From: Taudactylus pleione
Lineage: Eukaryota > Chordata > Amphibia > Anura > Myobatrachidae
Direction: 5' to 3'
Length of the DNA stretch: 64,000 nucleotides
Assembly: GCA_031769625.1 (NCBI GenBank)
Contig: JAUIMM010000115.1
Coordinates: 13,996,501 to 14,060,500 of the forward strand
In this document: positions 22,198 through 33,510 of the stretch, piece after piece
Layout of the letters: the number at the start of each line of letters is the position of its first letter
Numbering within the stretch: position 1 is the first letter of the stretch
Translations under genes and position numbers: made by a program
Notes under the pieces: generated by a model
Databases searched by the model: none
Told to the model about the DNA's origin: nothing
What the model saw: only the letters and a program-made list of their open reading frames with translations

Positions 22198-24629
22198 GAT
22201 ATTTAAAGTTAGATCTATTTTGTTTTAAATATGTTTATTAAATGTGAACACTATTAATTTGGTCTGGTTGGGGAAAAACAAAACTATTAAATGTGTTTTT
22301 TGCAATTGATGCAGTCACTGTTCTAAATTGTGAGGTTTGGCATGAATATGATGTTTCCTATTTTTACTCTCTGCTTCCCGTTACTTTAAAACCTGGATGT
22401 GCCACTTCATGTGGCCTGTGCATCCATGTGAGCCTTTTTCCTTTCCTCTATACTGTTATAAATGTATGATTGTAAATAATGGTGTGATGTTGTTTTTGGT
22501 TGATTTTCACGAGTGTCTGCTTTCATCCTGAGTTGGTTTGTGATGAGTAAGTATGGAAACTAACAGAAGTGTTTAGTCAGGCCGTCTCTAGGTACAACAT
22601 AATCGGCTGCCCCCATCACGTCACTGTCCCTTCATCCTCTTCATGTCGGGGCCTGTCCCAATGCTTCTTGACCACCAAAGCACCCAAAACCTCACCCCTC
22701 CCTTCACTGCCACTACCTCTCACACCACAATTTGCTGCCCATTGCCCCCTCCCACTGCCAGTTGCAAAATAAAAATAAGTTGGAATGGCAAAAAAAAAAA
22801 TCACCTGGAATAATCAGGCCAGAGGGCTAGCAGTGCTCTCATGCAGGGGAGCCTGCTGTGCTGCACCCCAGGACATGATGACCCTAGGATTGTGCCTAGT
22901 GGAAAATCTGGATACTATAGATATATGTTATGCCTAAACTCTCTGGAAGTGACTACACTGACACTGGTGGGAGGGGTCAGAAGTTATACCAACTTTCATT
23001 AAATCCCAATGTGATGACATCATTTTTATCAACATTTGATATATTATATAGATTACGATGTCAATACAAATGTCAGTCTGGGACATTAAAAAAACAACTT
23101 CACAGGAAATTGTTGCTGTCTGTTTGCTGTAGTTACAACACATTTTGCTATGCACCAGTTTTTTTAATGTCCCCCAGTGAGTGAAATTTGAAATAGTATA
23201 ATCAGAAATGAGAAGCAAGTTATATGCACCATTGACCTAGTCATGCATCTTATTAATTCTAATGCAATTAGAGTAGTTTTATATTCTTTGAGGATGTGCA
23301 GTTACATCACTGAAAAAGTACTTTCTGTCATCAGAATAAGATTATAATATTGTAAATGGTTTATGCTTTGATTTACATCTAATCTGCATAAAAATGTAAA
23401 ATTCACAGATAATTGTGAGAATGAGAAGAATATAAACTAATAAATGAAATTAATCAACTAAGCTTCCAGCTTGGGATTTCGAAAACACATTTACCATGAT
23501 ATGAAGTAAAGAACAACAATTGAGTTAAGCAGTAGAGTGATGCTGTAAGCTAATTACTTCTCCCAATCAAAACACTTTCAAATGACCTTGTATTTTGTGT
23601 CTGCTCTTTTAATTTACTTAACAAAGATGTTTTCATAACAAAGTTATATAGTAATGCTAAAGGCATTCTTGGCATAGTATCATGATGAACTTCTACAGTT
23701 GGTTAAATATTAAGTAGATACAAAGGAACCCTCCACTAGTTTGGATTGGAAAAAAAATTATGATAGCATTCTGTAATGCAAATCACAATATTATTACTGA
23801 TTCAAAAGAAAAAAACAGTTGTTTAAAATATGCAATAAAATGTATAAAAAGTAATTTATAATCTAAAGGTGTTGAATTGTAAGTTATTTTTAACTATTTC
23901 TATAGAACTTGCTATTACACATTCAGGTATTTTATTTGAGCTTCCTGTTGGAAGATCACCAATGAGTGTAATTTAATAGTTCATGGACCTTTACTGAAGT
24001 ACTGTACTCCCACTACCTAATAATAACACCTTGAAAAGCTGCAAGAAATAATTATCTGACAAGAAAGCACAATGCTGTAGTGCAGCAATTATTCCAGCCC
24101 TTCTAAGAATTTGGTATCCACCTATCCCCACAGCTGAAGAGTCTGTTATTTTTTTCAGTATCTGTTATGCCTCCATCAGCGTTTATCATCCAGTACTGGG
24201 TCACACACATCTGCTGTGTCCTAATGTACAGTATTAGCTTTGTTTGTTTTATCTCCCAATAATGAAAATAGGATTCTTATGTCTGAAGATTAATAGAATT
24301 CAACTATGTAAAGCATTCAAGTGAAATATGTACATTGGAATGTGCGGTGTGAAAATAAAAATATAAGTAAGTGGTTCTGTACCTTTTCCTAAACCAATGG
24401 CTCTTCCCTGATGCTCTGATGTACATGTATAAACCAAGGCAAATTTCGGTGTAATAATGTCAGTCTCAATTCAAATTATTATCATATAAATCAATCTTTT
24501 GAAACTCATACTGTATTAAACAAATGAGTGGTGGAAATTGTAGTTTTGTACAGAAGCTTCAGTCAATAGATGGTGGATGTTGAGAATTTCTTTATTAACA
24601 TTTATTAATCTAACACTAGTATATTCTCT
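22198..24629. other. Unassigned A+T-rich DNA
   Basis: No gene, no clear terminal repeats. 22580-22910 has a change to C-rich text beginning GGCCGTCTCTAGGTAC and may hold a worn hAT MITE. Confidence 0.45.
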
Positions 24630-24705
24630 TGCTGTTTTCTATAGCAACCAATCAGCTCATAGATAGTGTTTACCAAGTACATTCTATAAAATGATAGGTA
24701 GAAGC
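24630..24705. repeat. Partial MITE, CAACCAATCAGCTC type
   Basis: Contains GCAACCAATCAGCTCATAG, a word shared with the MITEs at 54235-54330 and 56108-56277 (ACCAACCAATCAGCTCC). Only one side is seen here. Confidence 0.4.
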
Positions 24706-25040
24706 TAACCCTCTAACCCTAACCCTCCCTTAGGGGTGCCTAACCCTAACCTCCCCTCCAAGTGCCTAACCCTAACCCCCCTCTAAGTGCCTAAACCTAA
24801 CCCCCCCTTCCCTGCAGCCTAACCCTAAGTCTCTCGGGGGGGGGTGCCTAACCCTAACCTCCCCCGGGGAGTGCCTAACCCTAAGTCCCCCCCGGGAGCC
24901 CCTAACCTAACCCTCCCCCCACACGGCTGTCTGCGCTCAGCTTACCTTCGATCGGTAAGCTTGGTGTCAGGCTCCCAGTATAGGTCTAATGACAGGAGTC
25001 GGGATTTCAACACTAGTAATTAGACACTTGCCGGGATTAG
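24706..25040 (-). repeat. Element with TTAGGG-containing minisatellite, copy 1
   Basis: A run of CCTAACCCTAACC units alternating with C-rich spacers (24715-24920), followed by GC-rich flank with CGGCTGTCTGCGC and GTCGGGATTT words. In complement the order matches the elements at 52020-52545 and 53450-54050 (CCCGAC..., then GACAGCC-G..., then the G-rich array). It is therefore a dispersed element carrying the array, not a chance telomere patch. Confidence 0.65.
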
Positions 25041-25429
25041 ATGGTCGGCATGATGTGCCAATTATTGAATATTATGGATTAAGGGAAAATATGGAATTTA
25101 GCAACTGAATAGATGAAAAGTGGAAGAGGAATAGATCAACAGTAGAATTAGTTGATGGTTTGACCACAAGGGTTACAGGTAGGTAAAGGACTAGGAATTT
25201 GTAGTTAGAGAGGAAGGAAGGAAATACATTTATACAGTATGTGTGTAAATCAATATCAGCATTATTTGTAAGGTGCCATAAATTGCAACATCGACCAGAC
25301 AGCATTAGAAATCATACAAAATGCACCGTAAGCATAAAAACAAGCAAGTACATATGAATCCATTAAAATCGAAAAGTCAACCTGAAAGTGTTTATTTTTG
25401 TACAGCATCACTTTACATTGTAACTTTCC

Positions 25430-25690
25430 TTATTCCATTCTTGTTTACCCTAGTTATTATACACATAGGCAACACCCGCCACCACCTTCTCTTTCCCTTC
25501 CTCTTCTCCCTTTCCCGTTCTCTTGATAACACATGCTCAGCTACTTCACATCTATGTTTAACTTTTTGATTTGATTGGTTACATATTACTTCTCATTGTT
25601 GTCTGATACCTCACTGATTCTGTTTGGTAACTTGCAACCTATTGTTAAAATATGTTTGTTGCATTCAATAAATAAACTTACAAAAAAAAA
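25430..25690 (+). mobile_element. L1-like 3' end
   Basis: T/C-rich 3' UTR ending GCATTCAATAAATAAACTTACAAAAAAAAAA. This is the same type of polyadenylated LINE tail as at 1-1139. No coding part is recognised. Confidence 0.5.
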
Positions 25691-26399
25691 AGTCCTAGGG
25701 ATATAGAGGTATGATTCGTGTTCTGGGTACTGAGACATCTGAGGCCAGCCTCAGCTGTACAATTTATGTTCACCCTCTGGGACCAGCTGAACAAAATGCT
25801 TGATCTGGCACTGTATCCACCCCCCCCTGCCCCTCCTCTGAAACCACCTCTCATTGGGGTGTAATAATGTTTATGTTTATCTATGGATTTCATCAGGCAT
25901 AGATTGGTTCCTACATTTAGCAGGAGTATTACTCCAAGGTCCTTTGCATGTGTGTGCAAATGCTGTAATACATCTCCTGCAGTGCAATTCCAATATATCC
26001 AGTTAAAATGACTTATTCAAACACACTGTAAAATGCCCAAATTGTGTTGCCCTACCTCATTTGAAAGGAAGTCTATATATAATCTTTGGGACAAGATACA
26101 GTACTCTTGTGTCTCCACCCTCCCTTTCTGTGGAAGCTTCGAGATGGGCTGGGAGCAGGACTTGGGAGTATCGGTGGACCGGCATGGGTAGATACATAGC
26201 TACATTCCTTTCCTCATTGACCCTACCTTTTTCTTATTTGTTAGTACTTTTACCTCTTAGTTAATTTAAGACTATTCCTCAGGGAATCTCCCTCTCTTAA
26301 CCTTCCCCATTTGTATAAAAAATGTATATGTAAAATGGACCAACAGCTAGAGATTTATTGAATGTAGCATGTGATGTTTCTTCTAGTCACTGGCTTGAT
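25691..26399. other. Unassigned DNA
   Basis: No coding remnant named. 26060-26330 ends in T-rich text like LINE 3' UTRs, but without a clear A-tail. Confidence 0.4.
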
Positions 26400-27200
26400 G
26401 AATTGAAAGTAGGGATTGTCTAGAGAGGTTGGAAAAGTAGCTCAATAAATGAGGACCAGCATGGCAGAATTATTGATGGAGGAAGTGAGAGGTTGTTATC
26501 ATTGGAGAGGAGAGGCATAAATCACAGGCAGAGTGGACGTCAGCCAGAAGTGTATCTCATGATGAGATAAGAGATGCATGAAGAAAAGGCCATGGTGAGG
26601 GCTTTGTATGTGAGCACAAGCCAGTGAGTCAATGTCAGCCTTTGCGGAGTGGTGCAGCAAATGAGCGGCAGGAGAGGAAAAATAGTTTAGAAGGGTTTGG
26701 TGACATCTATTGGGACATTTCTGGAAATTTTGCAAAGTTTGAGGTGAAAAGTTTATAGGAGTGGGACATGATATGTGGAGTGAAGCTGAGGGTGAAGTTG
26801 ATGACACTAAGGCATGGAGAACAGGAGAAAGCATCATGTTATCCAAAGAGAGTCATTAAAACTGAAGTGGTGCAAATATAGAAAAGCTTAAGGCCAAGAA
26901 AAGAGTCTGGGAGACCTAAAAGAAATGAAAATAAAAGTAGGAGGTGAACCAGGAGATAACAGTACTAAGAAGGCCAAGGGAGTGAAGTGTATAAATGAGA
27001 AAAGTGTGATCAGCAGTGTCAAAAGTGGCATAGAGGTCAAGAATTATGAGCAGGCGGAAAATATTTTGAATTAGCCATGAGTAGAATAGTAGTCACTATG
27101 TGAGAGTCTTGGTGAAGGAGGAGGAGAAGAAATATTATCACGTGGTTGTAGACAAGCTATTCAAGTGAGAGAGACAAGTTTTCAAGAAAAGTGAGCTAAG
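26400..27200 (-). pseudogene. CR1/L2/Rex-type LINE reverse transcriptase remnant
   Basis: On the minus strand, 26947-27050 encodes [13 protein letters not shown] followed by [14 protein letters not shown]. This is RT motif A and the following helix of the CR1/L2/Rex group (pattern LLDLSAAFDTVDH...LGL...WF.SYL). Stops and shifts follow, and 26499-26846 keeps a long open frame from a further-downstream part. It is an old 5'-truncated copy. The subfamily cannot be told apart by eye. Confidence 0.6.
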
Positions 27201-27634
27201 TGCTGGCAGGCATGAGGTGCAATGGAGTGAAGGAAATTACACGGGGCAGTGTTGAGGGGACCTGTTGAGGGGGAATAGGAAGCATGTGATTTCCTCAGTT
27301 TCAGTTACAGGAGAGAGGGAACTGTGGGTAGTAGGGTGACTGAGTGGAAGGGAAGGTGCAATAAGGGTGATGGAAATACTGAAAAAAGTTGCGAATAGTG
27401 ATGGAGGAATCATAGAATCAAGCTGATGGTTGTGAAGTCACTCAAGATATTTTAGATAGTATGTTTGCTTGGTGAAAGAGAAGGTGGTAAAATTAGAAGA
27501 CAAGATAAATTGAAGTGGATGAAGTCAGTGTGATTCCATCATTGGTGCTCAAGAGATTGGAAGCGCTTTTTAGAAGTCAATTAGGAGCCAATATTGGGGT
27601 TTGGATTATTGGAGATGATATTTGGTATCCTGGG

Positions 27635-28200
27635 CTACCTCATCAAGGCTTTAAAGAGTACAGTTATGGTAGAAAAACTGAATGAGTGCAACAGTAATAT
27701 GTCATGCATTGAAAAGCGTTTGTTGCAGACACATCTACTGTTCAAGAGTGCACAGTAGGAGGGCTTATAAGAGAAGTTGGAGAGGTTTTCTATATATATG
27801 GGCAGTCTAACACCTTTAGGTGCTAATTGGCAAAAAGGTCCCACTGTATGCCACCTGGCATCATTTGCCTCATCCAGCACTGCAAGTTTTTCAGTCTTAA
27901 ATATTTCCCTACAATACTCCTCAATCATGTCTGGAACCATGTACTCACTTTCCTCTATTACAGCTGCCTAACTTGCATCATTAGATTCCTCTGGGTAATC
28001 CTCTTCCAGCTTCTTCATCCAGGTCTCTCATGAGTTTAGCCTTTTCCTACATCATTGTCTTCCAGAATTGCCCTTGGCATATTGGTATGCTGATCTCAGC
28101 TCCTCAAACCAAGTTGCCCCATTCTTCAAGAAGTTATATATATGAACCAACTGGATGAGGCACCAAATGCACTGACATTTTTTTATGTACAGAGTGCCTA
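27635..28200 (-). pseudogene. Unidentified worn coding remnant
   Basis: On the minus strand, a coherent protein-like text continues across stops. It runs from NMLGTLYIKKCQC and LVHIYNFLKNGATWFEELRSAYQYAKG (about 28060-28200) to EYMVPDMIEEYCREIF and LAVLDEANDARWHTVG (27840-27940). The amino-acid composition looks like a real acidic, helical protein that has decayed. I do not recognise the family. It could be a host pseudogene or part of a transposon whose termini I cannot see. Confidence 0.35.
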
Positions 28201-29021
28201 ACATATTGAGAAGGGTACCAATGAATCTAAGTAACTTTTGGTCAAAGGAGCGATCTTAGACTTTCTCATCCCACACACATCACAGAGTTCACAGTTCAAC
28301 CTGCTCTGAAATCTCTCCCTTGGTCTGATTGGATGCAAACTAGCAGTCATTAATGCATCAAATTAAAATATTCAACAAAAACCAGGTTAGCTGACAATAT
28401 CCAACTAGATCAGATAACAGTATCAAACCAGGTAAGCCAACAATACCAAAAAAACCAAAAAAGATCCACACAGACCCTTGTATATAGATTATCCTTCCCC
28501 AATATTCAATTCATGAATAAATACACCATAATAATAGGGGGAGGTGTACCCAGGAATAAAAATATAGACACAAGTCAAAAAAGAAGACCAAGTATTCCTA
28601 TAATGGGGCACTCACAGATTAATAAAATTTAGAGATAGATCATAAGTGACCCACATTCATTATTAAAACATAACTTTTAATAAATCCTTAAAATTTGGCC
28701 AGCAAAATATTTAAACTCATAGATTTTAAACCAGTATGTGTTATTAGTTATTAATTGTGAATATTTATTTATATTTATGTTTTGGTTATTTTAATAAAAT
28801 ATATGTCTGGGAATTCAAAATATGTGTCTCCACAGTTCTTGATTCATTCAATTCCACAAATCCACACTCCACATTATAACTCTGGATACAGTCCAATTTA
28901 ATTTATGATGTTCTCTAATCCACACCGGACTGTCTGATATTTTATTAAATATTGATCTACAAGCACTATCTGTATCAATAAATTTAATATTGAATTTTAG
29001 TGTTTAAATGATACTCTAGTT

Positions 29022-29206
29022 CAGGGGTTCCCAACCACGGTCCTCAAGGCACACTAACAGTCCAGGTTTTAGGGATAGCCATACTTGAGCACAAGTAACT
29101 TAATTAGTGCCTCAGTTATTTTGATTAAACCATCTGTGCTAAATCATGGATATCACTAAAACCAGGACTGTTAGTGTGCCTTGAGGACCGAGGTTGGGAA
29201 TCACTG
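29022..29206. mobile_element. hAT MITE, CAGGGGTTCCCAACC type
   Basis: 185 bp with inverted ends CAGGGGTTCCCAACC / GGTTGGGAATCACTG and a perfect 8-bp duplication CTCTAGTT (29014-29021, 29207-29214). The ends extend into a long palindrome (GGTCCTCAAGGCACACTAAC and complement). Confidence 0.9.
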
Positions 29207-29497
29207 CTCTAGTTTATCTGAGAATTCAATGCTCCACACATTATATCTACACTATGATATTAAACATTTCCTCAATAGATCTCACACTAGCAACTTTCTG
29301 TTAGATTGCTCCTATTTCAGTAGCCCAATATTCCAGCAATTAAATACTATAAGAGCTGGTTGTGCTATATTTTGGAAAAATTATATCACAAATGATTATG
29401 ATATAATATAAAGTATATCCTTGACCTCAGATCTATTTAGAATGGTCACACTCCTCAGATCAGAGTATTCATGCTGTTATTATCATCAAAAAACTTA

Positions 29498-30046
29498 GGG
29501 CCTGATTCAGACCAACTCGCGAGCGGCTGTCCGCTTGCAAGTGGGTCGATGTTCTGCACTGAGCATGCGCCCGACGGAGGGAGCTCCGTCGTGCGCATGC
29601 GCCAGACGCGACGAGCGAAGGACTTTCCTTCGCTCGTTGTGTCTGATCAAAGGGGGCGTGCTGTCGATGTTGATTGACAGCACGCCCCCTTTGGTGGGTG
29701 TGCCGGGGGCGTGCCTCCCTGACGGGGGCGTTCTTAAGGGAACGCCTACCGTCAGAAGCCGGCCCACTGACATCACTAGTGATGTCAGTGGGAGTGATTT
29801 TGGCTCTGATAGAGCCAAAATCACTACGGGCCTTGCGGTTGAAAACCTCAACCGCAGGCTCCAGCTCGCAGTTTCGATGGTCGCGATGGTCAAGACCATC
29901 GCGGCCATCAAACTGCACGCTCGTATAGGCTGTGGGTGGTGACCCACAGCTATACGAGCGTCCAGGAGGACGCTCCATAATTATGGAGGACGGCCCTCAT
30001 TCAGAGCGTGCGCTCTGCTCAGAGCGTACGGCTCTGAATGAGGGCC
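29498..30046 (+). mobile_element. Hairpin-string element, copy 2
   Basis: 549 bp, start GGGCCTGATTCAG, end CTGAATGAGGGCC, flanked by TTA (29495-29497, 30047-30049). Consecutive hairpins cover almost all of it: 29563-29579/29584-29600 (17 bp, one mismatch), 29611-29622/29626-29637 (12 bp), 29648-29665/29676-29693 (18 bp, perfect), 29727-29733/29740-29746, a perfect 30-bp palindrome 29763-29792, 29794-29807/29811-29824 (14 bp, perfect), 29834-29842/29848-29856, 29871-29891/29894-29913, 29918-29937/29942-29960, 29956-29963/29968-29975, the palindrome 29973-29988, and the terminal hairpin 29992-30007/30031-30046 (16 bp, perfect). There is no plausible ORF. Confidence 0.85.
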
Positions 30047-30464
30047 TTAGACATCACTAGGGTGATACAATGTTATACTCTCAAAGTATCATGTGCTAGA
30101 TTTGTATCCAGAAGTAGTTTTATTATTCAGTTATCCAAGAGTACATGTGCAGTGTAAATACACCATATAGCGTGCTAGAAACAGATGTTTGCTTTATTCA
30201 TTAGTGATTTGATCCTCAGTAGTTATTCTGCATGACAGTCCTTAAGAAAAACTCTGTCAGGCTAGATAGTAAATCATAGCTCCCTGTAAGTCAACCTCTT
30301 TTCATAATGTATACAATATATTCATGATGCGGGGGACAGATCTATCACAGGTCTACATTCTCTGCAATCAAACTCTGTCACCTAAATCTGCTTAATAGCT
30401 TGGTTTGTGGAGACACAACATTTAAAACACGTGGGACACGCCAACATCACGTGTCCCTCACAGT

Positions 30465-30499
30465 CCTGATGTGTGTTTCGCTATCTGCTTAATCATAGG
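30465..30499 (-). ncRNA. Hammerhead-like motif, PLE-E
   Basis: On the minus strand: CCT, ATGATTAAGC, a very short stem II, GAAAC, and AGG closing stem I. Core C3 and G8 are changed. It is weaker than the others, but it lies in the expected place relative to the PLE 3' region. Confidence 0.3.
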
Positions 30500-30778
30500 A
30501 GCAACCCGACCTCTGGGCTGCCTCTTCCTATAACCTGATTTTCCACCAATCAGTGATCCAGGCTGTGATTGATGATCCCCTCGGGCAATAGGGTAAACGC
30601 TCACGATTGACAGTCTTCTCAACCAATGAGCTCTGCCTGTCAGCTTCCTCATTGGTTGCTCTGTCTCTGCTATGAAAATAATGGGAATATACAAAGGAAA
30701 GCACTGGTAAGTATCTAGCTGGGCTGTTTGACATTGCTAACAACAACCTATAGGTACCAATCCCCGGTAATTCTATAG

Positions 30779-30982
30779 CATAGGTTCTCAAACTCGGTCC
30801 CCAGGACCCCAAACAGTGCATGTTTTCCAGGTCTCCTCACAAAATCACAAGTGAAATAATCGGCTCCACCTGTGGATCTTTTAAAATGTGTCAGTGAGTA
30901 ATGTCTACACCTGTGCACCTGCTGGGTGACCTGCAAAATGTGAATTGTGTGGGGTCCTGAGGACCGAGTTTGAGAACCACTG
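30779..30982. mobile_element. hAT MITE, CATAGGTTCTCAAAC type
   Basis: 204 bp with ends CATAGGTTCTCAAACTCGG / CCGAGTTTGAGAACCACTG and an 8-bp duplication TTCTATAG (30771-30778, 30983-30990). Non-coding. Confidence 0.9.
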
Positions 30983-31478
30983 TTCTATAGGATAAGGGGG
31001 TTACTATTGTGATTAATTAATGTAAAATATTTTATAGGGCAAATTGCATAGTCTATATACATCACCATTAATAAGAGGTATAATATCAAGTTATCAAACT
31101 CATTAAATAACATATGATGATAAATCAGTGTAATTCCCATTGGTGTTTAGTGAATATCATGTGAATTAGTATCTTCTATCCTTATAAATAAAAGTCACAA
31201 TTATGAAATAAATCCACCTAGAACCCTTAATAGTGTAAATAGTATTATATCAAAATGTGAGAAATATAAAACATAATTTAATATAGTGTATTATATAAAA
31301 TAAAATATAATTACATAAATTATATTTATAATAAAATTAAGTGAACAGTACCTACAATAATATATAGGCATCAGTGAAAAAATGTTAAAAGAAAATAGTG
31401 AAGCCACACAAGTGATAACTTTAAATTAGGGATGAGCGGGTTCGGATTCTGAAATACGAACCCCCCCCGAGCCCCCCC

Positions 31479-31518
31479 GATCCGAGTCAGGCTCGACTTT
31501 TCACACCTGACTCGGATC
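31479..31518. repeat. Subterminal inverted repeat of hAT-1
   Basis: GATCCGAGTCAGG (31479-31491) pairs perfectly with CCTGACTCGGATC (31506-31518). It lies about 50 bp inside the left end, and GATCC-A/G words recur near the right end (45258-45350). Such subterminal motifs are where hAT transposases bind; that role here is inferred. Confidence 0.5.
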
Positions 31519-31575
31519 TGAAATCGAAGCAAAACGTCATCATCCCGCCTTCCGGATCTCACGGGTTTTGGATTC

Positions 31576-31584
31576 TATAAAAGG
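31576..31584 (+). promoter_or_regulatory. Probable TATA box of hAT-1
   Basis: TATAAAAGG followed about 25-30 bp later by TTTCTCACTCCG, which could serve as an initiator. It lies on the coding strand between the left terminus and the repeat array, a sensible place for the transposase promoter. Confidence 0.45.
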
Positions 31585-31639
31585 TCCCCGCGTCGGCGCC
31601 ATTTCTCACTCCGGCTGTAGACAGTGAAGAGGGAGGGTG

Positions 31640-31870
31640 GGAGCTAGGGCTGGCTGGGCTGTGTTGTGCTGCTGTTGTCCATAGGGGCTGACTGGGCTGT
31701 GTTGTGCTGCTATTGTCCATAGGGGCTGGCTGGGCTGTGTTGTGCTGCTGTCATAGGGGCTGGCTGGGATGTGTTGTGTAGTCAGTTGTCCATAGGGGCT
31801 GTGTCCACTCCAAAGTCTATAGGGGCTGTCTGGACTGTGTTGTGCAGTGTCCCATAAAGGCTGTAGTCCT
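31640..31870 (+). repeat. hAT-1 internal minisatellite
   Basis: About five units of roughly 45-50 bp built on GGGGCTGGCTGGGCTGTGTT and TTGTCCATAG. The long open frame across it on the minus strand is a by-product of the repeats. Confidence 0.75.
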
Positions 31871-31918
31871 AGAGGGGTGCTGTAGTGTTGTCCAGTGGGT
31901 GATCTGTGCATCAGGGGT

Positions 31919-32193
31919 GCTCCCCCAAAGGGCACTCCAAAAAAAAAAAAAATTCTGTGTTTGTGAATTGTGTGCGCAGTAGCCGCACGTGCATCAACAA
32001 AGTAGCGCCAAGCGTGTGCCTATGTCATAAATCAAGGGCCGGCTGGCTTGTCCATTAAAGGGTGCTGTAACCCCCAAAGTGCACTCCAAAAATTATTTTT
32101 TTTTTGTGTGTGTTTGTGAATTGTGTGCGCAGTAGCCGCACGTGCATCAACAAAGTAACGCCAAGCATGCGCATGTGTCATAAGTAAAGGGCC
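31919..32193 (+). repeat. hAT-1 tandem array, part left of PLE-C
   Basis: Two units that include CCCCCAAAGTGCACTCCAAA, TGTGTTTGTGAATTGTGTG, GCACGTGCATCAACAAAG and CATAAGTAAAGGGCC. The array is cut by PLE-C and resumes at 40068. Confidence 0.85.
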
Positions 32194-33510
32194 ATATAAG
32201 CACATACATGCGGCGCTCATCTGGACTCTGAATTATATACAGTATATAGATAAATAATATAAAAATGTCTATAAATATATGGTCGAAAAAATTAATAATT
32301 AAATGGTCAGTCCTGTAGAATTCTGTAATGTAATTCCGGCACATGCACCAATGGGATCAATTGACTCTAATCCTGTAGTGAGTCCCGCAGTATTCCAATT
32401 AACAAAAAGTCTCGTATATAATTTGAATCTCCAACAATCACTGTGGCTATTTAATGTCTTTATGCAAATCCAAAAGATATAAAAAATGTAGTTTCCATGC
32501 TGTTCCTTCAAAGTATTATCCACACGGTCCACCTTATATACTCCGCCACAGATCCACTCCAAAATACAGCACCTTTAGTAACAAGGATGGGGACAGTATC
32601 ACTTTCTTGTAGACACTATGTGTGCAGAGAGGTGATAAGAATAAACTTACCCATGATGTCCTTGTCTGCTGGTCTTTTTCTGTCCAAATCAGCTGGTGGG
32701 TGAATGGGGGTATATGGACCTCTGTGTGTGAATGCGTTGTATTGAATGTGCCAATAGAACTATTACTGGCTCAATAAAACAATTTAATATTAAAGAATTA
32801 AATGAAAATACATCAGTTCAAAATCAAAAGAAAAATCAAACAAAAACCACAATGCTAAACATGGAATGTCCAATGTGCCCAATGCGTTTCATCCCGTTTA
32901 CGGGACTTTTTCAAGGGTGTTACCTGACTGCAGTTCATATGTCATTTAAATACCTTGTTTAATGAGTCTCTGAACGCCGTTTTTCGTTATTTCCGGGTTC
33001 CGTCTTTCGCGCATGCGCACTGGAGTCAGTTCACTGCAGATATCGTGCTTGTAATCCACGTGTAGTCTCATGCTGCAAAGCGTCCTCTATCTTTTGCTAC
33101 ATATCCGGACCTCTGCGCATGCGTCAAGACTCTTCATGGGGACAATGCGATTCCTTACGAATCTTGCCTGTTAGTTCCACTTTTCATTCCTTTTAATCCT
33201 GCATAGTGTGTAGTCTTTGTCTCTTGTATGCCGGCGGCCATTTTGTTGGGGTCATTTAATCATTATGTTAATGGTGATCGCTATTTCCTTACACAGCTTG
33301 GCTTATTGTCAGATATTAGATAACATATCATGATAATACCATATAAATCTAGTATATTACATAAATCATCATCTCCTGTATTCATTATTATTCAGAATAA
33401 TATATCATCATGTCCATGGTTATACACTATATTACATATCCTGTATAACCCATGAAAGATATTCATATATCATCATGTCTTATGGATCTATATTCATCCC
33501 CCTTGGTTGT
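32194..33510 (-). mobile_element. PLE-C inverted 5' fragment
   Basis: Complement of the PLE-C 3' region: the end of the endonuclease ORF, 3' UTR, hammerhead-like motif and part of the terminal repeat. It matches 33899-35200 in inverse. It stops within the terminal repeat at the hAT target site. At 33510/33511 it joins the plus copy inside the endonuclease coding region, with a short overlap (TTGTAAGGAATAC versus ATTGTAGGAATAC). Confidence 0.8.
32878..32917 (-). ncRNA. Hammerhead-like motif, PLE-C inverted fragment
   Basis: Complement of the motif at 34486-34525: CCC, TTGAAAA, stem II TCCCG/CGGGA, GAAAC, GCATTGGG here. Stem I is CCC/GGG. Confidence 0.4.

Noticed and set aside
24706..24925. 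An ancient telomere fusion site
   Set aside because: The TTAGGG-like units have long C-rich spacers and recur with the same flanks at 52 and 53.5 kb, so a mobile element explains them better.
29469..29978. Long open frames on both strands in hairpin-string copy 2
   Set aside because: They are explained by high GC and palindromes, which mirror frames on both strands; no protein family fits, and the other copies do not keep the same frames.
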